A DNA stretch of 64,000 nt from Saccharum officinarum (Eukaryota; Streptophyta; Magnoliopsida; Poales; Poaceae). Below the pieces are notes generated by a model that saw nothing but the letters and a program-made list of their open reading frames with translations, was not told the DNA's origin and ran no database searches. Shown here in pieces: positions 33,580-45,802 of the stretch. The DNA lies in the NCBI GenBank assembly GCA_020631735.1, contig CM036188.1, positions 12,938,214 to 13,002,213 of the forward strand. Direction: 5' to 3'. Made by a program: the position numbers and the translations under genes. Each line of letters opens with the position of its first letter. The stretch's first letter is position 1.

Positions 33580-36504
33580 TGTAGCACCCGGTTTTAAGAA
33601 CAAAACCAGATACACACCATATGTGAGCCCAGGAAGTCAAATCTCACATATAGCTACAAATAAAGGTAATATCAAATGACAATGCTTAATATATAACATA
33701 CTTATTATAAAAGATATAACCTTAGATAGCAAACAGCGGAAAGACAACTCCGGTCTTCAGGTGATGACTCCACTCCACAGGGACAACTGACTGGTTGATC
33801 ACAAGCCTATCTGCTCCAATCTCTGGCAGTCTCGTACCCATCCGGGATTTTTATCCAAAAATAGAAAATAAACAAGCGTGAGTACATTTCGTACTCCACA
33901 AGCATAACATGGGGATTCATGAGGCTCAAAAGGCAGACACGGTTTACTGCATTTAGCATTTTAGTAAGTCAACATTTTGTTATTGATCAATATCAAATTA
34001 TGCTTAAGCTCCCAAATTAACCCACATGATCATATACTAGAATTAAATAGAGTCATTGATCAACATTATATCATCATCATCGTCATCATCATCATAATAC
34101 CATCATAGTTCACCACGAACAACATCTTCACAAGTGACCATTTATTCTGTGAGTTTTCCGGGCCGCTCGTGACCGTGAGCACGGCTGTTATAACAGTTTT
34201 AACACTCTGCAGAGGTTGTGCATCTTTACCCGTGAGTCGTGTTGCCCATATGCCCGGGTTAATTACTCCCATAACACTTCCAAGGTGAGCGGGCAGGGTA
34301 CACTATGAAGCCTTCCATAGGTCTTGTCTAACAAGTTAGGGCCGCGAGATTTCCTCGGCAGGCAGATATAGAGAACCCCCCTTTCTGTGGCACAATTCCC
34401 GCAGGCTATACACACAAGAACAGAGGCAGTTCTATACCCAAAGTGGCAAGCCCCTCTTGCGCCCTTTCGGGTAACCTCTAACAAGCTAGAAAAGATCATA
34501 TTACTGAGCTAAAGTCAGAGCCATATAACTCTCACGGTTGCACTGTATGTCCCAGCTTTTGCCCTATAGATAAGTCCTTACGGAGAGTTTAGGGCAACAT
34601 GATCGACATCATTTGCACCATCACCCTATAGTTCAATTATTACCATCATGTTTATCCGTTTGTTCCATTAATCATAGTATTGATCATGTTTGAATAGAGC
34701 ACTAGCATTCTACCCATATGCAATAAAACCCATAGGCATCAAGGTATAAGTCATCAAAGCTAGGATGTCCTTATAGTCGAGCAATATTAGACACATACAT
34801 AATGAGTAGATTATATAATGAATAGGAATCAAGGTAGGCCCATGCTATACTTGCCTTGGTTCACAAACTCGTGTTGGTCCTGCTGGTCTTTGAAGAGTTC
34901 TTGGTCTCCAACGTTTTCCTCACCGTCTGAACGCGACCAACACGGCAACATACAACATTCCAAAAGCATTCATGCAAAGCAAACATTCCTATCATTAGAA
35001 CATTACACCAACAGTATTGAAATCAAGATAAAATGTTTGTAAAACTAATCTACGTTTTGCTACGATCGCGTCAACGCGAAGTTCACGAAGAACGGAGCTA
35101 AAATGCGAAAGTTATGAGTAAAACGGGTTTTCCTATCGCCCTATATTTAATTAATTATAATCATGAAATTAAAAGTTCCAAACTTGACTAACAGTAGCTC
35201 CAGCATGTAGCTTATGAAATTACGAAGCTAACGCGATTTGAATGGATCAATTCGGAGTTAAAACGATAATTCTATAAGCGAAACAGTTCGAATGGCATTT
35301 CTGTAAATACTGAAAGCGTACTTTTGACTTAAACAGTGAAGTTTACGCTTTCCAAACGGGATTGCGTATTCGGGAAAATACGCTAAGGACGGCGGGTTAG
35401 GACTTAGAAAAGTCTAGGGGCTCTTTAGCAAATTTACCCCCGAAGGGGTATCGAGCTCTCTGAGCCGTTGATCAACTGATGGACGGTCGAGAAAGGATGG
35501 GGGAGAGGAGAGAGAGGCCGGTCGCCGGATTTAGGGGAGGAGACGGCGGCGCCGCCATGGCCGGCGACGGGACCTCGTCGGAGTTGGTCTAACCGACGCT
35601 AGGGTGCACGGTTTCCAAAACAGAGAGCACCGGGGTGATACAGAGAGGAAGATGAACTCGCCCCGGAGCAAAACACGGCCACGGGGTAAGCCCGAGCGGC
35701 TCCTGCCATGGATGGCGGCGAAAAGCTCATCGGAGCTCGCGGACACGGCCATAGAGACTAAAATTTGAGAAAATAAAAGCATGGGAACATAGAGGGGAGT
35801 ACGGGGAAGCTCACCATGGCTTCAAACGAGACGGGGACGGCTCTGGAACGACGGTCCACGGAAGCGGCGGAAGGTGGCTTCGGTGGTGATTTGCGCTATG
35901 GTTCTATGGCGTAACGAAACCGAGAGAGAGGGAGTTGGAGGGGGAAAGGAGGGCGGAGCTGGGTCGCGCTGCCCTTTAAAGGGCCCGAGGTGCGGGGGAG
36001 GCTCCCACGTCGCGCGGAGGTGGGTGCGGGCGTCGGACGACGGTTGCTTCGGCCGAGAGAGGGAGAGCGGAGGTTGGAGAAGGGCGCCGACACGTGGGCC
36101 CGGTGCGTCAGCGGCATAGAAGAGGAGATAGGAGGCGGTAGCAGTTGCCAGCTCGGGTTGGGCCGGCCCAAGGAGAAAAATAAGAGGAAGGGGGAAAGGA
36201 AATGGGCCAGCAGGCCAAAAAGGAAGGATGGGAGGGAGCTGGGAAAGGGAATTCCTTTTTATTTTCTAAATTGATTTTTCTAACTTCATTTTCAAATGGT
36301 TTTTGAATCATTTTGAGTTTTGGATCAAAACCATTCAACACAATAAAAGAATTGTGGCAGCATGAGTGCATCAAGGAGTTGCTAACCTTATGATTGATTT
36401 TAATTTCCCAAAAATTATTATTCCCTAAATTTGAATGCACAAACAAATACATATTTAAATCAAATTTATCTATTTTGAAATAATGCAAAAATTAGGGTGT
36501 CACA
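33580..36504 (-). repeat. 3' LTR of LARD (right in the window)
   Basis: The pair of 28753-31678, with the same hairpin (33880-33896), exon-like segment (34855-34926) and GC-rich zone. Confidence 0.93.
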
Positions 36505-36509
36505 CGCGG

Positions 36510-39412
36510 GAGTCATGCGTGCTCGGGGTTGCAACTCGGAGCCGGAGGACGGCCGTTGGCCGACGGCGACCACCGCTTCGCCCCCGCGACGTCGGGACGC
36601 CGGCACCCGTGGCCGCGCCCCGCGTTCCGCCCCCCCTCTCTGCCTGCTGGGCCAGCGGCCTTGGGCCAAACCGCCAAGCCGGGCCGCCTCTTGTTTTTTT
36701 CCCGCGCGGCGCTCCGGCTGAATTCGGCCGCGGGCCGGGGTTGTCGAGTGGGCTGGCCCGTTAAACGATTCTAGAATTATTATTGAATTTCTATTTATTT
36801 TGGGAAAAGAAAGTACTTTAGAAATGTTTGTGTACAATTTATAGCTCCAAAAATTATGAAACAAATCTTGAAATGTTCCTCTTGAATAGATCTACAGTTT
36901 AAAAATATCTCATGTTATTTTTGTAACACTTTACTGTGCAAATTTATTTAATTGCTATAATTGCTGATATCTTAGAAAATATGTAGTAAATAAAATAATG
37001 AAGGGAAAAATGTGATTCTTGTTGCTTTAATCTTTATTGGTGATGTACTTTCTAGAAAAAATATTAGTGAAGCATGTTCGGTGAGAAATTTTTGAAGTGT
37101 AGTTCAAATGATTTTAATTGATAATCTTTGTTATTTTTAGTAGAGAGCTAATTTTGTATAGAACATACATGTGATAATTTTTGTAGTATGTTAGTTTACT
37201 GTTAGTAACCTAGGAAAAATGTGAAATCTGTTGTTTGATACTTTTTCTAGTACAAAATAATTTCATGCTCATATTTAGGCTATAACTTGTTTATTTTGTA
37301 CAAGCAGTTTTACATAGGCAATTCTAATGAAAATTTAGTAGTAGGTTAGTTAGGGTAAGAGTAATCTACTGTAATTTTGGTAGATTTTTATCTACACTAG
37401 AAATAGGTGTTGCTGTGTAACCCTAGTTAAATAGGGAATAAAAGATTATTCTTTATGAGAAATTAAGAGAAATAAAATATGTTTGGTGTATCTTTGAAGC
37501 ATCATTATGCCTTGCTGATGTTGTGGATGAGTTAGGTTGGTAAGCTTTGGTAGCTTAGGTTCACTTGTATGTGTAAATAATAGGCTAGCTAATAGAAGAA
37601 TAAGGTGCATGTTTTAGGGTATATGTTCTTGGATGACGTTGACTACCTTGTAGAAGAAATAGTTATATTCAAACTGCTCATTCCATGTGCTCATCTGCAT
37701 CTTATGTCATCAAAGCACTCCACCACAATCTGATGCATCATTCGCATGATTACTTATGCACTTGCATCATACAGGATCGCAGGAAGAGTCGCAGGTAGCA
37801 GTACAGGAGGAGCAGGCTTGGACGGATCAGCAGGAGCCCCAGGCACAGGAGGTGCTCGAGAAGGAAGAGTCAGGCGAGGAGCTGCCAGAGTGCGTCGACC
37901 ACCATCCTAGCTCGTTCGAAAAAGGCAAGCCCCGGAGCATTTTAAGTCTCCTATTTTATAAAAGTTGTTCCTTACTACATGAACTATAATTATATATATA
38001 GTTGCATTAAGTTATAGGAGTTGAGTGAAACCGTTGTTGCATTATTACCTTGGCCACCGGATTATCTTTCACCCTGTTAGGTCAGGATCGAGTGAATTGC
38101 TTAGCCATGCTTAGACCGGTAGAAGTCGGGTGATTTCCTGTCACCTGCGAGTTATAGGTGGATACCGGGTTATGGTTAACTGTAATTGTGATCATAAAAA
38201 GTAACCAAGTGTTGATGGATAAACGAAGACCGGGCGGAGTCTTATAGGGTTTTGGACTATAGTGATTCCGTCTGTGTCGATTAAGGACCGATCGTTGCTC
38301 GTCCCTCTTGTCATGTTGAACGCATGCCTCACATTTAGCTGGCCGAATAAAGTACCTTTCGACCACGAAGCTAGTGACACTTTTCGAGCCAGGATAAACT
38401 CGGGTTGGCAGACTGGTGTTGAAGTGGGTGTAACGGGGACACGAAGAGTGAGCCCAAGGTGCGTCCTGGCAGTCGGGCGGTCCCTAGGTAGTGCAATCCA
38501 TGATTGTTATCCCGCGGCTTCTTGGAAAGTGTCATTGGTGATCTACGCGTCCCTGACGGGGGAAGCAGGGTTTGTGTGAGGAATAAATCTCCAGCTGGAT
38601 AGGAATTCGATTCGAATCGTCGTCGCTCCCAGTTAGTGAGCACTTGACTCGAGCTATGGCATCGTAGTAACATTAATGGAACACTGATGGTTAAGTGAAT
38701 GATGTTGGAAATGCTAAACCTGATATGGTAATCTAGAATGTTAATGATGAATCAAGTGATTGTTTTAGCAATAGGTGCTTACCTAGCTTGAATAGGTTAT
38801 ACTAAAAGTGATGCAAAAAGTACTGGTATAGTTTTTCATAACAACTTATCCTTTTCGCAAATGAGTCAAGCCAGTCCAATCTATAAAGCCTTGCATGATC
38901 CTTGGTGTCCTTTTATTTCTGGTTTATGACGGGTAAGTCTAGCTGAGTACATTCTCGTACTCAGGGCGTTATTCCCATTGTTGTTGCAGATGGTCAGATG
39001 TACTATGGGTACTGCTCCAACTGTTTGTATCCGGCGATGGGCGACAACTAGGACCTTGGGCAAGGGTCACTCTGTTCGTCTTATCTAATGCTTTTGTGGA
39101 CCATGACTATCTACTGGCACTATATTTGAACTAAGGGTGTGTGTAAAACTACTTGCTTCCGCTATGGTATTTTGAACTATGTTGTAATAACTTTTATTCT
39201 GAACTCCGATGTACTCCACTTTTATTATGAACTCTATGTATCATGTGAACTGTGGCTGCTAAATCAGTACGATCTTGGTTGTATGTTGTTTGGTTTGAAA
39301 TCCCTCGTGATTTCACGGAATCTCGGGTTATACGGGTTTAAGTTTGATAAATTAACCGCCTCGGTGGAAGATTTTCTTACTTAATCTCATATAATTACGT
39401 TGATCCGTTACA
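36510..39412 (+). mobile_element. 3' LTR of gypsy copy B, segment 3
   Basis: It resumes after the LARD and ends CCGTTACA at 39412. Joined with the other two segments the LTR is about 3.95 kb. It contains the LTR gene exons (37775-37924, 38990-39051), a copy of the conserved block around the palindrome at 38608-38619, and the hairpin at 38943-38964. The next five bases, ATCCT (39413-39417), should be the right target-site duplication. The left partner is lost in the gap. Confidence 0.92.
37775..39051 (+). CDS. LTR-encoded spliced acidic/CxxC small protein, 3' LTR copy (exons 37775-37924 and 38990-39051)
   Basis: Both exons are intact here: 150 nt (49 codons plus a split codon at each end) and 62 nt, with stop TAG at 39049-39051. 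The GC donor (AAG|GCAAGC) and TTGTTGCAG acceptor are kept. Relative to copy A there is one substitution near the middle of exon 1 (P to L). Being in a 3' LTR it would not be expressed with the element itself, but it is the best-preserved reading of the gene in the plus-strand family. Confidence 0.6.
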
Positions 39413-41426
39413 ATCCTTCGGGCCAATGCATCGGTCATTTCACCCTAATCCCTTCATTTTTTATAAGTGTGTCCATTGATAAGCAATGTTTGGATCCCAT
39501 GGTCCAAAGTTTATGCACTAAATTTTGGACCGCCTTAGTTTTTAAGGCTCCAAATAAGTGGTATGAAACTATGAAAGTGGTGTTTAAAGTTCAGCAAACC
39601 TCATAAAAAGGTTTATGAGTTCATTAAACCATATAAGGAAGCTATAGTGGTTTAAAGTTTACCTCTCAACTTTATCCAACTAAACTTTAGATCATGAGTA
39701 CTTCAGATCATAGGTGCGTTTTGCGAGGAGAAAGAAGGGCCAAGTCCTGATTGACCAAATCGTTGGCAAAGGATTTGGCGAAGACTGCAGCTTTTGTCCC
39801 GGCGCCGTCTGACGCCTAACTTCTTTTTTTGATAGAACGCCTAACTTCTCGCGGCCGGCCAAGTGCCAACCAAAACGCCCCCCTCTATACCTCTTGGGAT
39901 CAACGACGGAGCTTCCCTAAGGGTGGGGTGGGGCGGCCGCCCCAGCTACCGGCGCCGTAGCATCAGACCCCCGGACTCCCTCTTCTGCGTTCTTGTCCAT
40001 CTCCGGCGTCTAACGACCGGCTGTCGAGGACATGAGGTAGAGCGGCGACGTACAACGCAAGGTCGCGAGGAGAGCGGCGATGAACGATGCGCTCTGGCTG
40101 CTTGCTTCCTTGCTGGGCCTTATTTTTGGCGGTATAGGTAAGTTGTTTAGCCCACTAAGGGCTCAAATTTACTCCCTTATTCCACAATCCCAATCTCCAG
40201 TTGGTCGCATCCTTCCGTAGTCCCATTGTTCCGCATCCACATCGAGTGAGCGCTGCCGCCGCACGCTGCGCCCGCACGCCGCACTTCCTCTCTGCCCGCC
40301 GCACTTCTCTCTGCCCACCGCACTTCAGCCCCCGGCACGGCGGCGCCTATTTGCCCGCCGCCCGCTGCGCGCCACTAGGTGCCCAGCCGTCCAGGGCAGC
40401 ACCAGGTGCGCCCGTTGCCCGCCGAGGCGTCGAGCAGGAGCTGGCTGCGCTCGGCGATGGAGGGAGGAGAGGAGGAGCAGGAGCTAGCACTTGGGACTAG
40501 GCGCGGGCCATGGCCGTGGACAGGTTAGCAGAGTAAAGGCAACAGCTCCACCTCCACCAACATCTTTTGTTTGCAATGTATGGATCAACATGATTTATGT
40601 GATTATAGTATGTGAATACGGTATATTGGGAATACGATATTTTTTTGGTTCATTTTCTCGTTCAAATTCGTCCCCACCTATAATTTTTTCATGGCTAGCT
40701 TGGGATACTACAGTACCGGCAAGCTTTTATCTGCCTTTCCGATCCTTTATTTCCAACGACACACGGGACGAAGCTCCCCTTTTGGTTTTGGGTTCCGTAC
40801 AGGCAAGCAGCTGATGGCAGAGTCGTCACGGTCGCAGCAACTGCGTGCGGGCACGAGCGGTGCCAACAAGGATCGAACGTCAACCATGGAGAAAAACATC
40901 GAAAAGTACAGCACTATATGCGTCCCTGATCTTCTTAACGACTTAACGTGTATGTCGTGTCCATGCATGTTTGGGATGGGCATCTTCATCCAGGCTTTCA
41001 GTTCACGGGACACTCGTTGGCAATTTGGTGTGCAAAAGCCAAAAAAAAGGGTATAGTTTTAGTTTTACTGTACACGACGTGTCGCGATTTTTTAGTTCAA
41101 TAATTACTCCGTATTAGGTTTTCCGTAAATACTTTACTACGCGCCGTAATAATCGAAGAGGATAAGTAGATTTGGAAACTGATCCCTCCTGGACATGGTG
41201 GCTCTGTCGTGTTGCTGAGGTCGATCGAGCACACAGATATATTAGCAGCGACAGAGACACGGCTCCTGCATCATCGCGATATATACAGCACACACTGTGT
41301 GGGTTGGGCGAACAACAGCCACACAGATTTTAATAAAAATACACAGTGGTTGCTCACTTGCTCCCTTCTTCTTCTACTAGTCTAGTGTGATTAGTTGGCG
41401 GCGATAATATAATCAAGCTCCATAAC
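39413..41426. other. Background sequence, no gene recognised
   Basis: Directly after the gypsy element. It has a GC-rich stretch at about 39780-40520, including about three copies of an 18-19 bp word around 40275-40325 (CTCTCTGCCC with CGCACTTC). Short open frames (39400-39606, 40201-40500, 40691-41056) show no recognisable domain and no splice context I trust. Confidence 0.5.
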
Positions 41427-41560
41427 ATCTAAACTCTACAAAGGTGAACCGGTCGCCGAGTAACTAGCCTATCCACGTTAGCAAAATTCATTCCGGTCGT
41501 TCGATCTCGGCTTCGACGTCCAGATTTGGTGGTGTTCCCTGTTGACGACGTTGTCATCGG
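41427..41560. repeat. 134-bp direct repeat, copy 1
   Basis: It matches 42981-43114 over its full 134 bp with only a few mismatches. The two copies lie 1.55 kb apart, at the left edge of the GC-rich zone and inside the T-rich zone respectively. Confidence 0.9.
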
Positions 41561-42980
41561 TACCTTCGTGTTCGTGGTTTCGCGAAACCTCGAGTCCTCC
41601 GCTCCCACGCCAATACGAGGCCTCCAGCTCCTCTCTCTCCCCCGTCTCTTCTTTTCCCCTCCCTCTCCCTTGCTCCCGATCTCTCCAGAAGCGGACAGGG
41701 CGGCGCCGCGGGCAACCCCCGCCGGTGCCCATCCCTCGGCGCGGCGGCCGCCCTCCTCCTCCTCTCCCCCCATCCTCCGTGCGGGCTCCTCTCTCCCTCT
41801 CCCTCTCTAATCTCCGGTTTCGCTTTCTCTCCGCTCCTCGCGCGGCCTGGGCGAGGCGACCGGCCCAACAGGCCTTGCCCCTCTCTCCGGTCTCCCTGCG
41901 CCGTGTGTGCTGCTGGGGGCTTCGCCCTGCCGGCAAGTCATCGGATCCGCCTCTCCGTCGGCGGTGGGGGCTCAGCTCCGCGCCGGTGGCCACCCTCCTC
42001 ATCCTCCTCCTCGGCACCCCCACCCGCGTCGCCCCGGCGAGCCGATGGCAGCCCTGCCGGGTGTCAGCGGTGGTGGCTCAGCTTGGCGGCCAGGTGAGGC
42101 AATACGTTGTCCTCTTCTCCTTCTCCCTCTCATGCCTCCTCCTCGGCTCACTGGCGCCGACGGGCCCTACCCGCGGTCGTCGGCACAGGATGCGCGTTGC
42201 CGCACCTGGTGTGCGGTGCATCGCACGGCGCGCGCGAGCATGCCTCGGTGGCGACGCCGGCCGCCAGTGCCGGTGGCCGTGCCCGTCCCCCGCTCCCTCC
42301 AGGCGGCCTCCTGTACGCCGTACGTGCGGCTCCGCGTCAATCCGTCCACTCGCTGGTTTGCTACCTCTGCCTCTCTCTAACGCGCGCTCTCTCTCTCTCT
42401 CTCTCCCTCCTTACTCTGTGCACTGGATCTGCCATGTGCGGTGGCAGTGCTCTGCGATTTGGGCACAATCCAACAGGCCAAGGTCAACTTGACCCTATAT
42501 CTATTGTCCTCCCACTTTTCTCTTACTAATCTACATGGCTACTGCCTTAATGCAGATTTTTTTTGCCATTGCGTACCATGCCATCTGCTCGGTTCGCTTG
42601 GATCTTGAGCCTACCTAGGTGTTGTGCCATATATCTGAGAACATCACCAGGTCAATGATATTTGTTTGGTTTCTTATTACACTGCATGCTCATGATTTTT
42701 GTGCCATATATTTGAGGACATCACCATGTCGATGATATTTGTTTCGTTTCTTGGTGCACTGCAGTGCTCGTCGTTTCGGTCATGTGCAATGACGAGTACT
42801 CTTTCCTCTTGCTATTAGATTAATTTGAGGGAATGGGGTAGTGCCGTGATGAGTACATAGTGAGTGTTTAATGTTTGATGCAGTGATCATGAGATATCGT
42901 TCCACAGTTTACACCTCTTTCTTTTTTAAAGATAACTGACGCACTGCTCATGACCTATGATGATTCTTCCTTTCACACCA
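41561..42980. other. GC-rich then T-rich background segment
   Basis: 41561-42410 is strongly GC-rich with long overlapping frames on both strands (for example 41542-42492) that lack recognisable domains. A CT microsatellite lies at about 42387-42404. From 42540 the sequence turns T-rich and intron-like. An imperfect 77-bp tandem duplication starts at about 42624 and 42701. The pattern resembles the 5' end of a plant gene, but no exon chain can be supported. Confidence 0.4.
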
Positions 42981-43114
42981 ATCTAAACTCTACAAAGGTG
43001 AACCGGTCGCTGAGTAACTAGCCTATCCACATTAGCAAAATTCATTCCGGTCGTTCGATCTCGGCTTGGACGTCCAGATTTGGTGGTGTTCCCTGTTGAC
43101 GACGTTGTCATCGG
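42981..43114. repeat. 134-bp direct repeat, copy 2
   Basis: The partner of 41427-41560, directly followed by a degenerate repeat zone (43115-43505). Confidence 0.9.
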
Positions 43115-43505
43115 AACACTGTGTTCATAACTGAGGCAATGATAATGAGCAATGTTGATTTTGTTTTTCACGTCTCCTTCTACTTGCTGAATGATGACTG
43201 AAGCGATCGTCAATTGGTTGGTTCTATTTTTGGGATGGTTCCTTTTACATCTCTCTACTATGTTGGCAGCTGACACAGTGACCATGAACAATGCTGATCC
43301 TGTTTTTTTTTCCACCTCTTTCGACCTCTTCCATGATAACTGAGGCAATGGTCAGTTGATTGCTTTGATTTTTCCTGTCTCTACCTATTCTATTTCGTGT
43401 ACTTTGGAGCCTTTCTGCTTCTTCCATGATAGCTGAGACAATGGTTGGTTGGTTCGATTTTTTTTGCCTCTCTTTCTGCCTATTCTATTTTGTGTACTCT
43501 GGACC
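43115..43505. repeat. Degenerate tandem repeat zone
   Basis: Words such as ATAACTGAGGCAATG, CAATGGTTGG and CCTATTCTATTT recur three or four times with drift. The stretch is T-rich and non-coding. Confidence 0.55.
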
Positions 43506-45797
43506 CAACAATGGGACCATCTGTTTATTGGGACTGTCTCTTAATTAAGCAATTTGGCGTAGTGCTGTGCAGAGACAATAGACAGTGAGGCAATAAGGAA
43601 TCCTGCCTCCTATCCAGTACAGATCAGTGCAGTGCTCCTGCACTGTTACTCTCGGATGGAACATTGCACGTTTTTTCGGCTAATGTGGATGCCCTCTGCC
43701 CTCGGGAACCCGAACTCAAATGTAGAGCTTCTGATGTCATCGTCTCTGATGTTTTCTCCCTCTACCTAATCTGATCATTGCCTTTGGTTTTGCGCTCAGC
43801 CTTGCTTATGATCATTGCCTGTGATGTCAATACCACATAATTGTGCAATCTGAGTTTCTGCTTATTGCCTCACAAGTGACAGACATATTTCATTCTAGGT
43901 GGGGTTCGCACGGGCCAAAATATCTCCTTGCCTTCTCCTTCTCAAAGATTACATTGTTGGTTCTGAGCACATGCCACATTTCCAAAGATTACATGGTCAG
44001 ACACTTTATTTGCTTGTGATCGCTTTTGGTTCTCCTGTTTCTTTAAACTTTAGATACAGTTATGTGCACTGCCAATATGTCTTCAGTTTCACATGCCCAG
44101 TCTTTTTCTGACTTATTGATGCTATCACCACCTGTGTAGGGTTACCACTTTAGAACTATGTGGTAACAGATAACTATGGCCAAAAACAACGAGGCCAAAC
44201 GTAAAGTTTCTGCATACTCATATGTGTTGTTCTTTTTTTATTATATGACAATGCCTAAAGGTCTAACATATCCATGGTAGTGTTCGCCCAATGATTCCTT
44301 GGTCATTTCTTATGTCCAGATCAGTCATACCATCCTACATTACCCTTTTTTTACATGCTGTCATGCTATATCATGCTATCTTCGCCTGGTAGCAACCTGG
44401 AATGAAATAGCTGGATTTGCTTTCTACACAATAGATTCACCTGGTGTTTGGAATTCATTGGCTACTCTGGAAACAACGATGTTGTTGGAAATCCCCAATA
44501 TTGTATTATTCTCAAATCTTCTGTGGATACATCTTTTCGGTTCATTGCACATAGCGCTTTGCTGCCAATATGTGCATGGTGGTTTCGCCTCCTGCCATCT
44601 TTCCTTCTTTCAGGACCACTTCCTTTTTATGCCTTCCTTATTTATTCCTATCAAAGCTTTAAAATACCTGGGCGTTAACTCCTCCTTCTCAGTCTTTTTT
44701 ACATACTTAGCTACAAATTATTTCGTTGGTGTTCCTCATTTCGCACCACTTTCATCATATTCCTTTGTCGATTTAAAATTGCATCTGTTGCTTGGCAATT
44801 GCACCTTCATCAGTGTCCATTTGAGAGGCTGAAAGCCATTCGTCAGAATCATAGGGGTTTTGTCAGATTCATCAGGAAAACAAGGTTAGTGCACCTTCTC
44901 GTATGCCATCTATAATTCTACATTCATATATGCAGTTATATCTATGCTAATGATCCGCCTCACCTACAGCAGATAGATTTAGGAATGCTCTGTGAATCAC
45001 ATTTGTTCCATATATGAATATTATGTTTTACTATCGGCCCGATTTCACGGTTTCATATTCTTAGTAATAGTACGATTCCCAACACATTGTGTCTAGCACA
45101 ACTGTTAACATATTCTGTACTCATGTAGTCAGATGAAATTTCAAATTTCAAAAGTAATAACTAAAATTTGTTCCGTGATCTTTAGCCCTCGCGCCCAATA
45201 GTGAAGTATAAATCCTCAAATGAAACGTGTTGTGTGGTACTTTCGTTCTGGTTTTACTTAGTTAGCCAATGCATCCATCTAGAATAAGTTAACTGAGAAG
45301 GTGCTGCCAGGTATGCGTCATTGGTATATAATCTTCCTGCTTTTCCTACCTCAATATCCAGGTTAGTTGTTTGCATTACCGTTTATGCGATAAAAGGTTA
45401 CGGATTGGGAGATCTCAAGTAAATGATATTAGTTAGCCTCTTCTATCTTTTGTTTGTTAATAACACCACCTGAATTTATTCTTTGGGAACTGCGCTTCAT
45501 CAGATTCTTTAGAGGTGCTAATGCAGGATTTTAACTACATTGAAAATCCTCCTTTGGACAGCTTGCCCTTGAATGCCAGTGCATCTCAGTTTGCTCCTAT
45601 TTAACCCAATGGATTGTGTTTATAGGTCTCAGTTCATGAATATTTATTAGAATACCTTGTTTAATTCAAACTAAAAATTAGCCCTTACTTATTGTAGGAC
45701 TGTTTTTAGTTGATACAAACCATGGCTATGGTGCCTGGTCATTGTCGACCTGCCATTGGCTTCGAGTATAGCAGCCACACCTGCGATGCCCAAACGT
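43506..45797 (+). other. Background sequence with two exon-like segments
   Basis: T-rich, intron-like DNA. Segment 44814-44884 is preceded by CAG and followed by the donor-like AAG|GTTAGT. It reads without stop as CPFERLKAIRQNHRGF and further basic residues. Segment 45527-45604, preceded by GCAG, encodes 25 residues beginning DFNYIENPPLDSLPLN and ends in TAA. They may be exons of a host gene or a captured gene fragment. I recognise neither, and no full gene can be drawn. Confidence 0.25.
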
Positions 45798-45802
45798 CCA
45801 TC

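Larger units (their letters stand above)
28753..36504 (-). mobile_element. Large-LTR non-autonomous element (LARD), full length
   Basis: Two LTRs of 2926 and 2925 bp (28753-31678, 33580-36504) flank a 1.9 kb internal region without coding capacity. The target-site duplication CGCGG lies on both sides (28748-28752, 36505-36509). Primer site and polypurine tract are on the minus strand. Minus-strand LTR ends are TGTGACACCC and GGGTGCTACA, a gypsy-like form. The LTRs differ by only a modest number of substitutions, so insertion was recent relative to most of the window. Confidence 0.93.

Noticed and set aside
41542..42492. A 316-codon open frame in the GC-rich background, with other long frames on both strands
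   Set aside because: Composition is dominated by S, R, P and A, no domain is visible, and the opposite strand is equally open. Best explained by GC content.
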